NCBI GenBank assembly: GCA_013420905.1
Contig: JAAXNY010000013.1
Span: 558,001 to 622,000 of the forward strand
Direction: 5' to 3'
From: Collybia mongolica
Taxonomy: Eukaryota; Basidiomycota; Agaricomycetes; Agaricales; Clitocybaceae
Length of the DNA stretch: 64,000 nt
Part shown: piece by piece, positions 34,535 to 47,705 of the stretch
Layout: each line of letters opens with the position of its first letter
Numbering within the stretch: the stretch's first letter is position 1
Position numbers and translations under genes: made by a program
Notes under the pieces: generated by a model
What the model was told of the DNA's origin: nothing
What the model saw: only the letters and a program-made list of their open reading frames with translations
Databases searched by the model: none

Positions 34535-35155
34535 AGCTGGGTTTGCATATCTTCTCTATTAAAAGAGGTGTTTCGCAACTACACAGAATCCGGCATCATT
34601 TTCAATTCTCGCATTCTGATTGGCTGGAGCGTGTGGATAGGCCAATTGGAATGCTTGATTTTCCCACTCCACAAAATTTGTTCAGTTGCGAAAGAACTCT
34701 AATCAACGACACGATGCGAAGTGCTGTCAACACTGGTGCGAGCGTTGATCTAAAGTTATCGTCCTATCTTTGTCGCTGACTCTTCTTCCTCGCTGCCCGA
34801 TTGTCATAGGATCTCACATGGGTGCTTGCGCTGTTATGTACTTTCCGCATCTGGGATAGCCTTCCTGTTTGGAGTTCTGTTTGAGGCAACTAAAGAGTCC
34901 TCAACTGACTTAGCATCTTATTATGATTGCAGAGTACTGGATTCGGTGAAATTATCCAACAATGAGTGAAACCGGGCGCCTTATAGATTAAATTTAGGAT
35001 AGAGCTATATCAGGAGGCGGGGTGGAAGCATGGTCACCCTGTCAAGCCTTTACGAGTTTGGAAAGCACCTATTCATGTCCAAGTTTGAAAGGATTTATAT
35101 CTGACGTCGTCGTGTCCCAAACTGATCTCACCCCCAAGCTTTCCCGTAGTACCCT
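34535..35155. other. Intergenic; nothing recognised
   Basis: No coding or repeat signal is identified between the MITE and the second DUF6533 gene. Confidence 0.4.
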
Positions 35156-36846
35156 ATGGACCTTACCGCTTACAATCAAGTTCAGTGGGAACATAATAGT
35201 CAGCGTAAGATCTCAACCTCTGCGATTACCATACAAGTCCTCATCATATTCCAGTGGCAGCCGCAGTGGTCATAATTTACGAGTACTGTAAGTCCATCAA
35301 AGGCGACTTCGTTCGTGCGGTGGTTACCTAAAGCTTTCCAGTTATCCATTTCGGCGATGAGGTACGTTTCTCTGTACTTGCTCCCTTGATTCAAATGAAT
35401 TTATTCGCCACGCCAGGTTGAATATTTCTGGGTATGTGGCGGATTCAACCTACAGCTTTCGTTGCATCTCACTCAAATGCGTGACCGTTGTAGAAACAAC
35501 GCTTGAGTTTAGGGAAAGTTCTTTTCCTCTGGGTATGTATTTTTCCCCCGCATAAGTGAGTCCTTTCCCATGAACAAAGACTCTTAGAGCCGATACTACA
35601 GCGGAGCATACAACGTGTATGTATTTCCGATCATTATATTTCTTCCTTTGGTTTCTAATCGAATTAATAGAGCAAATGCAGTTGGTACGTTCCGGACACG
35701 ACAAGTTCTGTAACAGGTTCTGAAGGAGTTGCTGTTTTAGTGTTTACACGTAGTCGGGTATCACAGGAAGTGCGTTATTCATAGTATAAATGATAACCTT
35801 GATTGATGCGCTATCCTTTCAGCTGTATGTACTACTGGAAGTCTCTGATAAGTCTCATGCTAATTATCCAGATGTACAAAGCTCCTAAATCTATTGTGAC
35901 GACACAGTGCACTGATGCTCCTCACAGGCATAAAATTCTTTTACTGGCAAAATTTTGGTTCGGCAATACAACACATCACAAACCAAAGTAAGGGTACGGT
36001 ACTGAGCTAGACTTTTTTCATTGACTGAGGTCAAAGCAATTCTGCAATTACGGCTCTACGCTATGTATGGGAAGAGCAAAAAACTACTAGCCTTTTTCTT
36101 GGCCATGATGTGCTGTGAGGCTACCGCGTTCGGTGTACTGTACGGCCTACCCCGAGATGGTCTTTCTGGTGAGGTTTCCTCACTTGTCGTGCCTCAGACA
36201 ATATGTATTGACCTTTGACTAGTTACTAATAACCCTCTTCCTGGGGTATTTATCTGCGCGGATGCAGATCCCCCTCACGGACACTGGATAGCGTACGCTC
36301 CAACGACAGTCCTCATTGTGGAGACCATCTTGCTCTCTTTGGCTCTCAATAAAGGTTGGGAGCATTACAGAGATCATGCCGGAGGAAGAATGATTCCATG
36401 GTTGACCAAACAATCCATCTTTTATTTTGTTCCGTACGTTGTCCAAAGCCATATAAGCCAGACATGATCTTAATCTTAGGTAGAATCTTTCTCATCCACC
36501 TCACGACTCAAATCCTCTGGATGATCAACAAGGTACCGAAGTTACTCTTTAAATATCAGTATTACTCAATTCATACACCTTCTAGCTCACATTAAATGAA
36601 CTCTTCACGGGGTTCATGTTCGCAATTCCTGCAGTCCTCGCCAACCGCCTCATGATCTCGATTAGGACACACAATGCAAAACCCGACTACCCCTCCGACG
36701 TCACACTCGCGGATGAGTCATTTGTGATTCCTAGACGCTCTACGTTGAGACATCATGAATCCGGTTTCAACGATACTCATGTAGAGTTAACATCTTTTAG
36801 TGGCCGCGGTGAGGATGCGCAAGCTTTACAACCTCACAAATCATAA
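35156..36846 (+). CDS. DUF6533-type multi-helix membrane protein, paralogue 2
   Basis: The exon order is the same as in the gene at 28303: MDLTAYNQVQWEHNSQ, VAAAVVIIYEY, VIHFGDE, VEYFW, QRLSLGKVLFLW, SRYYSGAYNV, KFFYWQNFGSAIQHIT, LQLRLYAMYGKSKKLLAFFL, GVLYGLPRDGLSGE, GVFICADADPPHGHWIAYAP, IFLIHLTTQILWMINK and LTLNELFTGFMFAIPAVLAN. The hydrophilic tail contains THVELTSFSGRGEDAQ, with the stop at 36844. It is a duplicate of paralogue 1 separated from it by the permease. The role is unknown. The first exon and its GTAAGA donor at 35207 are clear; some internal junctions are not. Confidence 0.75.
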
Positions 36847-38433
36847 GAAGCATAAAAGGAGCTCTACTTGTTTTCTTATGCAGGAATATTATTGGGTTAC
36901 AGGGCCCTGATTTACTTAGCCTTGGTTAGAAACGAAGATTCATGATACGATGGCCGTTGCTGTTCATGGCTAAGCGTTCTTTATCTAGATTCTATATTGT
37001 CTTCCGGAGGGCTTCATGAGTGCTGCAGCTCCTCTAAAAAAAAAAGAAACCAACTTAAAGCTGACCAAGAGAGATCATGGTGGGCTCCTGTAGAGTTGAC
37101 ATCTTTTAGCGGCCATACTACTGAGAATCAGGTGTCGAACACGTTGTTTCTATCTTTGCATCTTTCCCGCACTAAGTCTCCTTGGAGATCTAACCTCCTA
37201 TGATCATTGCGTATAGCAACTTTATGAGGCTGAACCCAGGATAGCGTATTTAGCTTAAAAGTCACGTAGTGCCAGTCGGTGTCGAATCGTCGGTGATAGC
37301 ATGCTGTTCAGGTATCACTGAACAGCGTGTAATAACACCATCACCGCAACAATCAGGGCAAGGGTTCCACTCACATGTCCTTTCTATTTCAGCACCTCCT
37401 GTTATTGAGCGAGTACGAACGTGGGTGGTTTATTTTAGCCTTGCTTCTCGTAGAATGGGGGGAAATCGAAGATAGCCCTTCCAACGGCGTTCCGACGGTT
37501 CCGCACAACTTTCAACTTCTGAACTCAACGGCCCTTTGATCATTGATATTGGGGGTGGGCAATCCCTGTTACTTTTTGGAAGCGTGACATCACGGCCTGT
37601 GACAGAAAACGTCACAAATCTTGATACACTCTGTTTCCTCACCTGTTTCCCCCACTCCTGGGCCACTATAACCTTTATTTTTTTCCCAAAATAAATGTAA
37701 TGTATATATGCTATGAATACATGTAAATACATCTCACATAACCCTCAATTTTCTGAGAAATCTTCCCAAGCACTCTCCCCTCCTTCTAATCATCAGGAAA
37801 AACCTCTCTGTCAAATTTGTTAGTAATTAGTAAAACTAATGCTAATCTTGATAAGTTTGATAAATATCTTGGAAAATATGCATAGTTTGGGCTATTGTTG
37901 CATATTGTATAGATAATTATTGGTGTGCTAATAGATCTTAGTGGAAGTTAGGCATATTTGGGTTATTGTTGAATAGTTTATCAATACACTAGTAGACTTT
38001 ACTAAGAACTATGTACATTTTTGGCTATATTTGAATAGCTTATAAATACTATAGGTATACTAGTAGACATTAAAGTAAGTATGGTTGTCTTTAAAGTTGT
38101 TGAGAAAAAAGGTTGGGCATTGATCAAGAACATTTTGTGAGGTCCAATCCACTGGAACAGAGGGGCCCCACTTTGGTAACAGATGTACACTGTGCTCAAT
38201 TAGAGACACTGGAAGAAGTGACACAAGCCTTTCACCATTCACCATGGATCATTTGACCTTGTAGAACATTGAATCAACCTCTGGATTTGCAGTGAATTTG
38301 GAAAACCATTCAATATATGCTAAGTGTTGAGGAGGAAATATTCCAGTTGGAAAGAGGAGCAGTTGTGTGGCTTTGGGTAAAGAAAAAACAACATGAATTT
38401 GACCAATTTGTTTGCCTATATATATGAGACCAG
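36847..38433. other. Intergenic, with a duplicated tail fragment of the DUF6533 gene at about 37085-37130
   Basis: The stretch at 37086-37115 encodes PVELTSFSGH, like the tail of paralogue 2 (VELTSFSGRG, about 36783-36812). This suggests a relic of a third copy. From about 37640 the sequence turns AT-rich and CpG-poor, marking entry into the repeat block. A short internal near-repeat lies at 37860-38070 (ATAGCTTATAAATAC against ATAGTTTATCAATAC). No gene was found. Confidence 0.4.
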
Positions 38434-39170
38434 TTAGTCAAGATGTAAATAGAAGGTGCAGTGAATATAGTAACCTTTGAGTGTAGATCCACCTATTGAT
38501 TCTTCAAGCTTCTGAACATGAACAAGCACAGTATCAAAGCATGCAGGTATGACCTCATTGTAATGATTGATAGAACTGGCAGGATGAACATGGATAGAGT
38601 CAAGAGTTACATTTTCATGTACAGCCTCATTCCAGAACTTGATCCTGTGGTACACTGGGAGTGTCACAAAAGGCATGTGGAAGTCTGCAGCTTGCTCTAA
38701 AACTTGATGATATGTAAAGGTTGGGTGGTTGAACTGAACAACAAAACAAGCAAGTGCAGGGATAAAATTGTGAGCTCCATACCCTGTATTAGATATGATT
38801 ATTTCAATTGGGACTGATCTGTGAGTTGGATGGAGTGTCATTTTGGGATGAAGGATGCAGGACATCTCAGGTGCTTTCCACTTTGAATGAGCTGAGATGG
38901 TTACTGGACTAATTCCAGCTTGTTGAGATTTACAGATAACATAATTTGCATGGAGCAAGACCTTTTCCCTTCTCTCTAGCCATTTTGTCATTTGTGGAAA
39001 CTCATCCTTGTGATTTGTTGCCTGATAAGCATCTTTTGCAAAATCAATATGGAGTTGTTCTGTAGCTTCAGTGTTGTAATTATCAGTGGTACCAAATAGC
39101 TTGATTGCATGGAGGTAGTGTTTGAGAAAGTGCAGCTTTGGAATATTAAAGCTGTTGCAAATTCCCAGGG
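38434..39170 (-). pseudogene. C-terminal remnant of a Plavaka/CACTA-like transposase
   Basis: On the minus strand an open frame reads FNIPKLHFLKHYLHAIKLFG, TTDNYNTEATEQLHIDFAKD, AYQATNHKDEFPQMTKWLER, REKVLLHANYV, PIEIIISNTGYGAHNFIPAL and DSIHVHPA. This is the conserved C-terminal part of a transposase family common in agaricomycetes (Plavaka group, CACTA superfamily), recognised from memory. The catalytic region upstream is missing: the sequence stops near 39175 where LINE sequence starts. Confidence 0.7.
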
Positions 39171-39179
39171 TAACAAAGA

Positions 39180-40090
39180 TATGTTTGTTTATATGAAACT
39201 ACTGTAATGAGTTGTCAAGTGCATTGAGTGTGCGCAGGCTTAGGCCCAAGCACAAACAAATGCTTTACCAAGCCTGTGTTCTCCCCATTGCTACATATGG
39301 GAGCAGGCTCTGGATGTATGAAGGGGCCCGCATGGCAGGTCCTCTCAATAACCTCCGGAAGATGCAAAGGTGCGCTTGCCTTTGGATCACCAGTGCCTTC
39401 AAGACATCCCCAAACAGGGCTGGTGAGACCCTCGCAGGCATCCCCCCTATCCACCTTCATGTCAAGAAGTTGGTGGAAAGGAGTCATGTCCGCTCCCATG
39501 CACTTCAGGCCTTGCACACCTTTCGTCACCTCATCAATGGGAACCACAGTTTCTCTGTTGAGACCCTCAACGCCCACAACCCAAGCTGTAGGCTCAGGAA
39601 ACCTGTATTGCCTGTTGTAGAGGCCTGGGCTAACCTTGGCCTCTCCTCCCTGGATCTGGACCCTGTCCACCCACTCAACCAACCAGGCATGCGCCCCAAG
39701 GACTTGTTCCCTGATTGCATAGTCTACAATATCGTCACCCCCCCACCCAAGGGCAGTGATCACTGCAAAGATTTCATGAAGGACCACATCACATCGCTGA
39801 AGAGCGCTGTTGATGAGGCCTCTCATTCCCCATGGAGCATCTGCATTGTCACTGATGCATCCACTCCCCCCCCTCCCATGCAGTCAGTCATGGTCTACCA
39901 TGTCTGGCATGCCGGGGACCTATATGAGGACTGGTATGCTACTGGCCTCTCTACATCTGATGACGCTGAGCTGCAAGCTATTGCGGAAGGTGTCCGACAG
40001 GCAGCTGACATCAGACTAGAGGACATCCATGATGTCCATATCTTCTCTGACTCCATCAACACCCTTAGGCGTTCCCTCAACGCGTCTCAC
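39180..40090 (+). pseudogene. LINE (non-LTR retrotransposon) fragment: end of RT plus RNase H
   Basis: An open frame reads LRPKHKQMLYQACVLPIATY, GSRLWMYEGA, LNNLRKMQRCACLWITSAFK and TLAGIPPIHLHVKKLVERSH, the region after the RT catalytic domain in fungal LINEs. It continues into an RNase H segment with VTDAS, DDAELQAIAEGV and HIFSDSINTLRR (three acidic residues). It ends at 40090, where LTR-C takes over. The RT active site and endonuclease are absent, so this is a truncated, inactive copy. The antisense ORF 39215-39826 is a shadow. Confidence 0.75.
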
Positions 40091-41062
40091 CAGTTACAAC
40101 CTTGGTATCTTAATTCATAAGTAACCATTGTAGTATGCTATCATTAGTCCAGGGATCATCATTAATAGGAGAAGTAATTGTAAATTCGGGACTTGCACAA
40201 CCCAAGCCTAGTTGGGGGGCACTTGGTGTTAACTACCAGAAGAGACAGGACACCATAAATAACAACTGGAATGATCAGGAGAAGTAAAAGACAGTGCCGC
40301 ACTGTTTTAAATAACTAAGTGCATGGCTGAGCATTGATAAGAGTTTAGCCAGCTCTTTCAATATTGGCTAAGTAACAAGTAACAACATAATTGGCATGTA
40401 TGACATGCACGCCAAGTCGTAGAGGATGAGTCAACATTAAATACAAAGATCCTTGGCATGGGTGAGCACCGTTCCATATAAAATTTACAATTCCTTATGA
40501 TATTTAGTTTGTACACTATAAATAGACTTTAGACAGGTAGCGCAAAGGTAAGGAATCTTGCCCCCACTTTGCACTACTATAGAGTATGCAAATCATATTT
40601 GTTGAAACACTATTGCATGCACAAATTAAGGATCAGATTGCTTCAAGTTGTCTTGATTGGAATTGTTTCAAAGCATTTGATTGAAGAGATCACAGAATTG
40701 AAGAGTCTTAGTTCATTTGGAACTTAGTACCTGCATTGTCCACTGGAATTACTAGGCACTTGGCCTTTAGTGCACTTGGCACTGTTTGTTTAAGAAGTCA
40801 CTTGGAATTATAGATCTGCTTGGGATCATTTATAATTGAATGTACACTTTGTACTCAGTCTATTGGATCAGAGGATGTTATAAATATACCTAGCAAACCT
40901 TAAACTTGTGTTAAGGCTTTGTCTGAATCAAACCTGTTGAGAATCAGTGGAAAAGGCCTTGACTAGTACAATTCAAAGCTTAGTGTTTCCAAGCACTTGA
41001 ACCTGAACTCAAAACAGGTGATTCCTACTGCTTGTGTGTTGATTGGTAGATTTGGTGTGTGT
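40091..41062 (+). repeat. LTR-C fragment (3' part, plus orientation)
   Basis: Collinear with the complement of the solo LTR at 46489-47705 from its GTTACAACC region to the GTGTGTGTG run. Its first about 250 bp and its last few tens of bp are missing. It interrupts the RNase H end of the LINE. Confidence 0.7.
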
Positions 41063-41218
41063 GTATGTGTGGGACAATGAACTGTCCCTGCTCTTCCCGT
41101 CCAGTGTCAGTCTGGGACAGGACTTGGCCCTGTCCCTGATCCTCTCTGCTCTATGCCTTGCACCCCTCCTCAAGGAATTTGAACAGAGGGTCCGCATAGC
41201 TTCTCTAATTACGAGTTC

Positions 41219-42146
41219 TTTAGTTTACTAAAGACGAGTTCTTTATCAACCCAGTTTTCAGGCAAAAAGTTGATTCATTCATTCATTCATTCATATTTCA
41301 ACACTGCAGGAAAATATTCCCATAATGGGATTTCTCTTCTCTTATGGCTTTTTACAGCATTTCTCCACAAATACAAAGTATTGTGACATGATTTGCATGT
41401 ATTTGGGATGCTTACATAATGTTTTTGATGATGCCATCAAAATTATGCATATCTAATATTTCAAAGCATGGCGTTTCAAAATTTATTTTGTGATTTTCTC
41501 CATAACCAGTAAAGCTAATAACTTTGTTTTTATATGTTTGGAATGTACAAACATGGCTCTACAATTTCCTTGTTGAGCATATTTTCCCACGGTCTATTTT
41601 GAGCAAGATATTAGAAATGTCCAGATTCAGCTAGTTTTGAAGGTCTGTGTGTTATGCCAGGGGTGAACAAACATCTTATAACAATGATGACCCTTACCAA
41701 ACATGACCCTTGTGGGAAATTACACTAAACATTGGAATAATCAACAACTACTACTATATTTACCTGAAATACAAATTAGATTGACTTCTCTATTTATTGA
41801 CACATGTCACATGATCTATTCCACCACATAAGTATACCAAATACATGACAACAATCTGAATGCTTATTTAGTGTCCATGATCCTGGGAAAAGTTAGTTCT
41901 GATGGTTTTTGTGTTTTCTCCATAACCAGGCAAGCTATGGCATTGGCTTTTGTGCACAGGCATTGCTTGTTTACTTGGTAACATATTCCCATGGTCACAT
42001 GACCTGTATAAACTATCATCTACATTGTTTCTAGTCATGTACAACTTCCTGAATGTGGAATGGACATATTTTTCCTACAAAAAATAGAAAAAAGAAATAA
42101 AGAATGAGTACCTGCCACACAGTGTGTTGGCCCACTCCACCCAAGT
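41219..42146 (+). mobile_element. Repeat D copy b
   Basis: It starts TTACGAGTTCTTTAG with the TTTA-loop hairpin and a direct repeat of ACGAGTTCTTTA, has a TTCATTCATTCA run at 41274-41293, and ends CCACTCCACCCAAG. It directly abuts G3 pol coding sequence (VRDIEGDPL), so it may have inserted there. Confidence 0.65.
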
Positions 42147-43341
42147 CAGAGATATAGAGGGTGACCCTTTAGTGGCTCTACCAGTTCTAACGCCTAATCC
42201 ACCTCCATTTAAACCAACTGGAAGGTATACTGAGGAAAGGTGCGCAGATTTCCAAAGAGTACATGAAGAAGAAAACTTCTTAAAACTCAAAGAGATGGAT
42301 ATAATCCATGACTTTATGTGTAAACATAATGATGGTTTTGCATGGCATGATAGTGAGTGCAGTAGCTTTAAGAAGGAATATTTTCCTCCTGTCAAAATAC
42401 CAGTAGACCCACATACACTGTGGACAGAGAGGAATATTAGAATCCCACCAGGAATCTATGAAGATGTTTGTAAAATCATCAAAACTAAAATTGATGCAGG
42501 GGTCTATGAAAGGTCCAATTCATCATATAGGTCTAGATGGTTTACCATATTAAAGAAAGGTCCAGGAAAGAAACTTAGAATTGTACATAGTCTAGAGCTG
42601 CTAAATACAGTTACAATAGCACACTCAGGTTTACCACCCACTACCAAAGAACTAGTGGAGCATTTTGCAGGGCGCGCTTGTGGCAGAATGATGGACCTGT
42701 ATGTAGGATATGATGAGAGGCCTTTAGCAGAAACATCACATGATCTAACAACGTTCCAAACACCATTTGGTGCACTGAGACTAGTAGCACTCCCTATGGG
42801 ATGGACAAATTCTGTTCCAATATTTCATGATGATGTACTTGTGCATGGTCCAGCAATGCGCTACAAACTACTAGATGGAACAGAAGAAGAGCTACCTGGT
42901 GCTCCAGGTGTTAGACGCTTCTTCTGGGAACATATGCAAAATGTAAATTGCGTCATACAAAGAATGAAGTATTCTGGTGGAACCTTTTCAGGATATAAGT
43001 CTATGTTATGTGCAAGTGAAATTCTAGTAGTAGGACATAGATGTACCTATGAAGGATGAAAACCTACTACTGATAGGATTGGAGTAGTTGAAAGATGGGG
43101 ACCATGCAAAGATGTCAGTGAGGTACACGCTTACATGGGAACTATTGGTGTATGCAGGAACTCATTAGAGACTTTGCCTGTATAAGCCAACCAATTCAAA
43201 AGTTAACTAGAAGTAGTGAACCTTGGATATGGGGGCCAGAGTAAGATGAAGTGCAACAGCTATTATTAGATGCACTTAAAAATAGCCCCACGCTCCATCC
43301 AATTAATTACACCTGGAATACACCTGTTGTATTGTCAGTTA
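42147..43341 (+). pseudogene. Ty3/gypsy (G3) reverse transcriptase part, first segment
   Basis: An open frame to 43059 covers the connector (FKPTGRYTEERC, FPPVKIPVDPHTLWTERN) and RT motifs (SRWFTILKKGPGKKLRIVHS, MMDLYVGYDERPLAE, TTFQTPFGALRLVALPMGWT, NSVPIFHDDVL, CVIQRMKYSGGTFSGYKSM). The catalytic YIDD box is absent: the text jumps from FHDDV to LVHGPA, consistent with a deletion between two GATGATGT copies. After a TGA at 43057 further stops follow, yet LLLDALKNSPTLHPINYTW and TPVVLSV are still readable up to the X1 insertion. The continuation is at 62941. Confidence 0.85.
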
Positions 43342-43689
43342 CAAGTCCTTATGTTTACATAAGTGACTTGTTCATCATCCTGGGTTTGCGGGGAAAATTC
43401 AGCATACCCAACAAGATCCAGTGTTGTTTTTCCCATGGTTAGTAAGTTTAAAGTGTTCCGAGAATTCATTAGAACATGATCAGTAAACATTTTGAAGTAC
43501 ATCAGTAAGACTTTGTAGTTGTGGAAATATTTTTCTAACTGTGGGAATCAAAATTAGTCAATGCGCGGCTTTCGAGCAAAAAAGGCAACTGCTAACATAA
43601 GCTGCATTTAATAATATGAATTTGAGTTAATTGGTCTTTTTCTTGGGATATCTCAAGAATTAATTAATAACTCCACTGCATGCAATTGT

Positions 43690-43745
43690 GCTTATGTTTG
43701 CCAACTACGCTGTTAGCTCTAACAGCGTAGTTGGCAAATGTAAGC
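43690..43745. repeat. Large inverted repeat (hairpin) in the X1 left region
   Basis: Arms of about 27 nt with a 2-nt spacer pair around CTACGCTGTTAG and CTAACAGCGTAG, with three mismatches near the outer end. X2 has the counterpart at 51169-51224. Confidence 0.8.
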
Positions 43746-46488
43746 ACGATTACAAGAGGCTTGTTCCGCTTTGGGTCAAACTTTTCCCACAATACAAAAC
43801 ATTGCATATCTCAACAATGACAAGACCTATGGATGCAAATTAAATTGCTACTATTAGATATGGTGAGGGGCTACCCAATGTAGATATTTATATGTATTTG
43901 TATTTGTTTGTACACCTTCAAACATCATGATCAAAAGCAGCTCTCTTACTACAAGCATGTTACAAATGAATATCAAGTTTGTGTACAAGTTTGCCACACA
44001 GCTAACCAAACAAACAATACCATCAAAGTTTCCACACTATAAATCATTGCATATCTTAACAACAACAAGGCCTATGGATGTAATTTAAATTGCTAGTGTT
44101 AGATATGGTGAAGTAGTACAGTTGCAGACAATCAACGGTCCAGAAGGCCTTTAGAGGCTTGAATGGGGTGGTTGGGACGTTAATGAAAAGATTTGCATGA
44201 GCTGATTGTTTGATATCGATGAGATTAGATTTTGATCCTCGAAAATTTGGCCGTACCCCCATTTTAGCACCAAAAATCACCGAAAAATCGGTAATCAATT
44301 GCTTTCATTAAATAGAGTCTATGGGTGTCAAAAAACAATCAATAAACATGACGGAAGGTGTCCAAAAAAATTCAAAAGTCCCTATCTCCCAGCCATGGCC
44401 AGAGGCAGACCTGCAAAGAAACCAAGGCCCATCTTGTGTCTCAAGAATCAATCCAGACAGTCCTCTGCCTTCTCAACCCCTCAGCCCACCCCACCTAGAT
44501 CTCAAGCCCCAAGCCTGGATGGTTATGAATCTGATCTGGAGGAGGATGATGAAGATCTTGATATTTTAATCCATTTTGATTCTCTGAAGACAAACCTTGC
44601 CAATGCAGAAGCTTATGAGGAGGAGGAGGAGGAAGTGGAGGAATGGGAGGGATTTGGTAGGGAAGATCTTGCTGAGGCAATGGTTGGCATGTTTGAGATG
44701 GATGATCAGTCTGATTTGGATTGGTTGCCTGAGAGATTGAAGAACAAAAGAGATAAGAGAAGGAAGGAGAGGAAAGGCATGTACTCACCCACATATTCAC
44801 TTATTTTGCTGATGATAAAGTGACCAGAACAACCCAAGACATATCAGAAAGGTCCAGATGTCATGGCCAAATCGGAACGGACTCAGCAACAGCATGCAAA
44901 AGCTTTCCGAGGCCAGGGAAAGCTGACAGGATTTGGATTCAAGGCCCCTGCATATCAACTAAGGGTTCTGGGGCCAAAGATTAGTGCAAATCCACCAGCG
45001 ATTCAAGATGTCAGATCAGAGCCAGTCACACAGCCACCTGCACTGCCTCCGACCCCTCCCCAGGCTGGACCATCAAGAGCAAGATCAGCATCTGTGCTCT
45101 CGGATCCATCAACAGATGGCAAAGTGGTGGCTTCTGGCTTGGCAGATGTTGCTGAGTTGAATGCTGAGAAAGGGAGTGATGTTGAATCAGATTCTCTGGC
45201 AGATGATATGAATGACGAGGAGCTTGAGGATTGGGAAGTTGAGCTTGAAGAGAGTGTCCAAGGCCTGACAAGTCACATTTGTGATTGGCCTGATCTGCGA
45301 AAGCAGATCAAAGATCACCTCAAGAAAAATAGCAAAACTTTACCATTATTGCAACTTAACCAACTCCTCATCATCTTGAATTTTGCAACTCTGCGTATCA
45401 AAGGTGCTTCTCAAACCCAGGTGAGTCTTGAGATTGCAAGGCAATGGCATGATGGACAGGGAAATTGGTTTGCACGGAGAGTTTGGGCACTTGCGAGGCA
45501 TTATCAGATTTTTGAACAACTTCCAATCAAGAAGCATGGTGGGGCCCGGAAATCCAGATTGTGGCTTTATGATGAGCAAGTCAGAACGCGGACACAAGAT
45601 TGGCTCACCTCACAGAAAACAGGGGAAGTCACACCCCACCAACTTCGACATGCACTTGATGAAATAATATTTCCTGAACTGAACATTAATATTTCGAAAG
45701 GAATTAGTGAACGCACTGCTCGTCATTGGCTGATCAAATTTGGATGGTGTCAAACAGTTGTGCAGAAAGGGGTTTATTTGGATGGCCATGAATGTGCTGA
45801 TGTGGTGGAATATTGGAACAACATTTTCTTACTGGCAATTGCTTGATTTGAAACTCTTATGGCCAAACATGACGGGCCAGAATTAAAGAAAATTATGCCA
45901 GAGATTGAGGAAGGGCAGCATCAAATCATCATTCAGTATCATGATGAGTGTTGTTTTCATGGAAATGATGAGGCACGAAACCTTTGGCTGCGAGAAGGCA
46001 AACAGCCCCTCCAGAAAAAGGGCCGAGGACGATTAATTCACCTTTCGGATTTCATTAATGAAGAAGATGGGCGACTTGTTCTTTTGGGTGAAAATGGTCA
46101 GATTATCTGGGATGCCCAAAAAATAATTTATCCAGGCTCAAACGGAGACCCCTGGTGGGACACAAAACAACTCATGGATCAGTTAAAATCTGCCATTGAA
46201 ATCTTCGAGGCTGCTCATCCTGGCTGCCAAGCTCTGTTCATTTTTGATCAGTCCTCTGCTCATGCTTCTTTACCATCTGATGCACTCAAGGCTTTCAAAA
46301 TGAATAAATCTGATGGGGGAAAGCAACGCAAGCAGCGCGATACCATTATTCCTCAATCAAATCCAGACCCACGCTTCCGGGGACAGCCACAGACAATGAT
46401 GACATCATCTGGGCAACAGAAAGGGTTGCAGGCAGTTCTCAAAGAATGTGGATTTGATGTCTCACGCTTGAAGGCCAAGTGTTCACCG

Positions 46489-47705
46489 ATGAAAGGGGGT
46501 TCCTGGGCTATACGTGTGCTGATGCTATGAAATGTAATCCCTTACACACACACACCAAACCTAACAATCAACACACGAACAGTAGGAATCGCCTGTTTTG
46601 AGTTCGGGTTCAAGCGCTTAGAAGCACTAAGCTTTGAATAGTACTAGCCAAAGCCCTTTCCAATGATCTCTCAACGGGTTTGTTTTAGACAAAAGCTTCA
46701 ACACAGGTTTAAAAACCTGCTAGGTATATTTATAATATCTCTCGATCCAATAGACTGAGTACCAAGTGTACGTTCAATTATTAATGATCCCAAGCAGATC
46801 TATAAGTCCAAGCAACTTATCAAACAATACAGTGCCAAGTGCACTAAGGCCAAGTGCCTAGTAATTCCAACGGACAATGCGGTACTAAGTTCCAAGTGAA
46901 CTAAGACTCTTCAATTCTGTGATCTCTTCAAACAATTCCAATCAAGACAACTTTGAAGCAATCTGATCCTTAATTCGGGCATGCAATAGTGTTTTAACAA
47001 ATGTGATTTGTATACTCTATAGTCGCGCGAAGTGGGGGCAAGATTCCTTGCCTTAGCGCTACTCATCTACAGTCTATTTATAGTGTACAAACTAAATATC
47101 ATACGGAATTGTAAATTTTACACAGAACCGCGCTCCCGCGCGCCAAGGATCTGTATTCAATGCTGATGCGTCCTCTACAACTTGGCGCATGCGCCATGCG
47201 TGCCAATTATGCCGTTTACTGGTTACTTAGCAAATATTGAAAGAGCTGGCTAAACTCTTATCAAGTCACGACCGCGCGCTTTGTTATTTAAAACAGCGCG
47301 GCACTGTCATTTACTCCTCCTGATTGTCCCGGTCGCTATTCACAGGGTCCTGTCACTTCCGGTAGTTAACACCAAGTACCCCTGACAAGGATCGGGTTGT
47401 GCAAGTCCCGAATTTACAATTACTTCTCCTATTAATGATGATCCCCGGACTAATGATATCATACTACAACGGTTACTTATGAACTAAGACACCGAGGTTG
47501 TAACCGGGCATGGTGAATAGGACTAATAATAGACCGTACTCATAGTCCTCTGTACTGATAGTGTATTATCCATTAGACTAGTTCACTCTGATTAGCCGTC
47601 TTGGAGCTCGACTCTAATCCTTTATTACCGTTTACTTGGTTATTAGAAATGATACTAATAGCCTTACTTGTCGACTTTATAAGTGCAAACAATTTTGGGC
47701 CCTAT
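46489..47705 (-). repeat. Solo LTR of family C inside the X1 transposase gene
   Basis: 1217 bp with no internal retroelement sequence, flanked by CACCG on both sides (46484-46488 and 47706-47710). It matches the fragments at 780-2269, 10794-11035 and 40091-41062. It reads complete and keeps many CpGs, unlike the other copies, so it is the youngest and best reference for this LTR. If the ends are taken as TG...CA the flanking 5-mers do not match, so the edges may be off by one or two bases. Confidence 0.75.

Noticed and set aside
39215..39826. 203-codon minus ORF
   Set aside because: Antisense to the LINE RT/RNase H fragment, whose sense frame has clear motifs.
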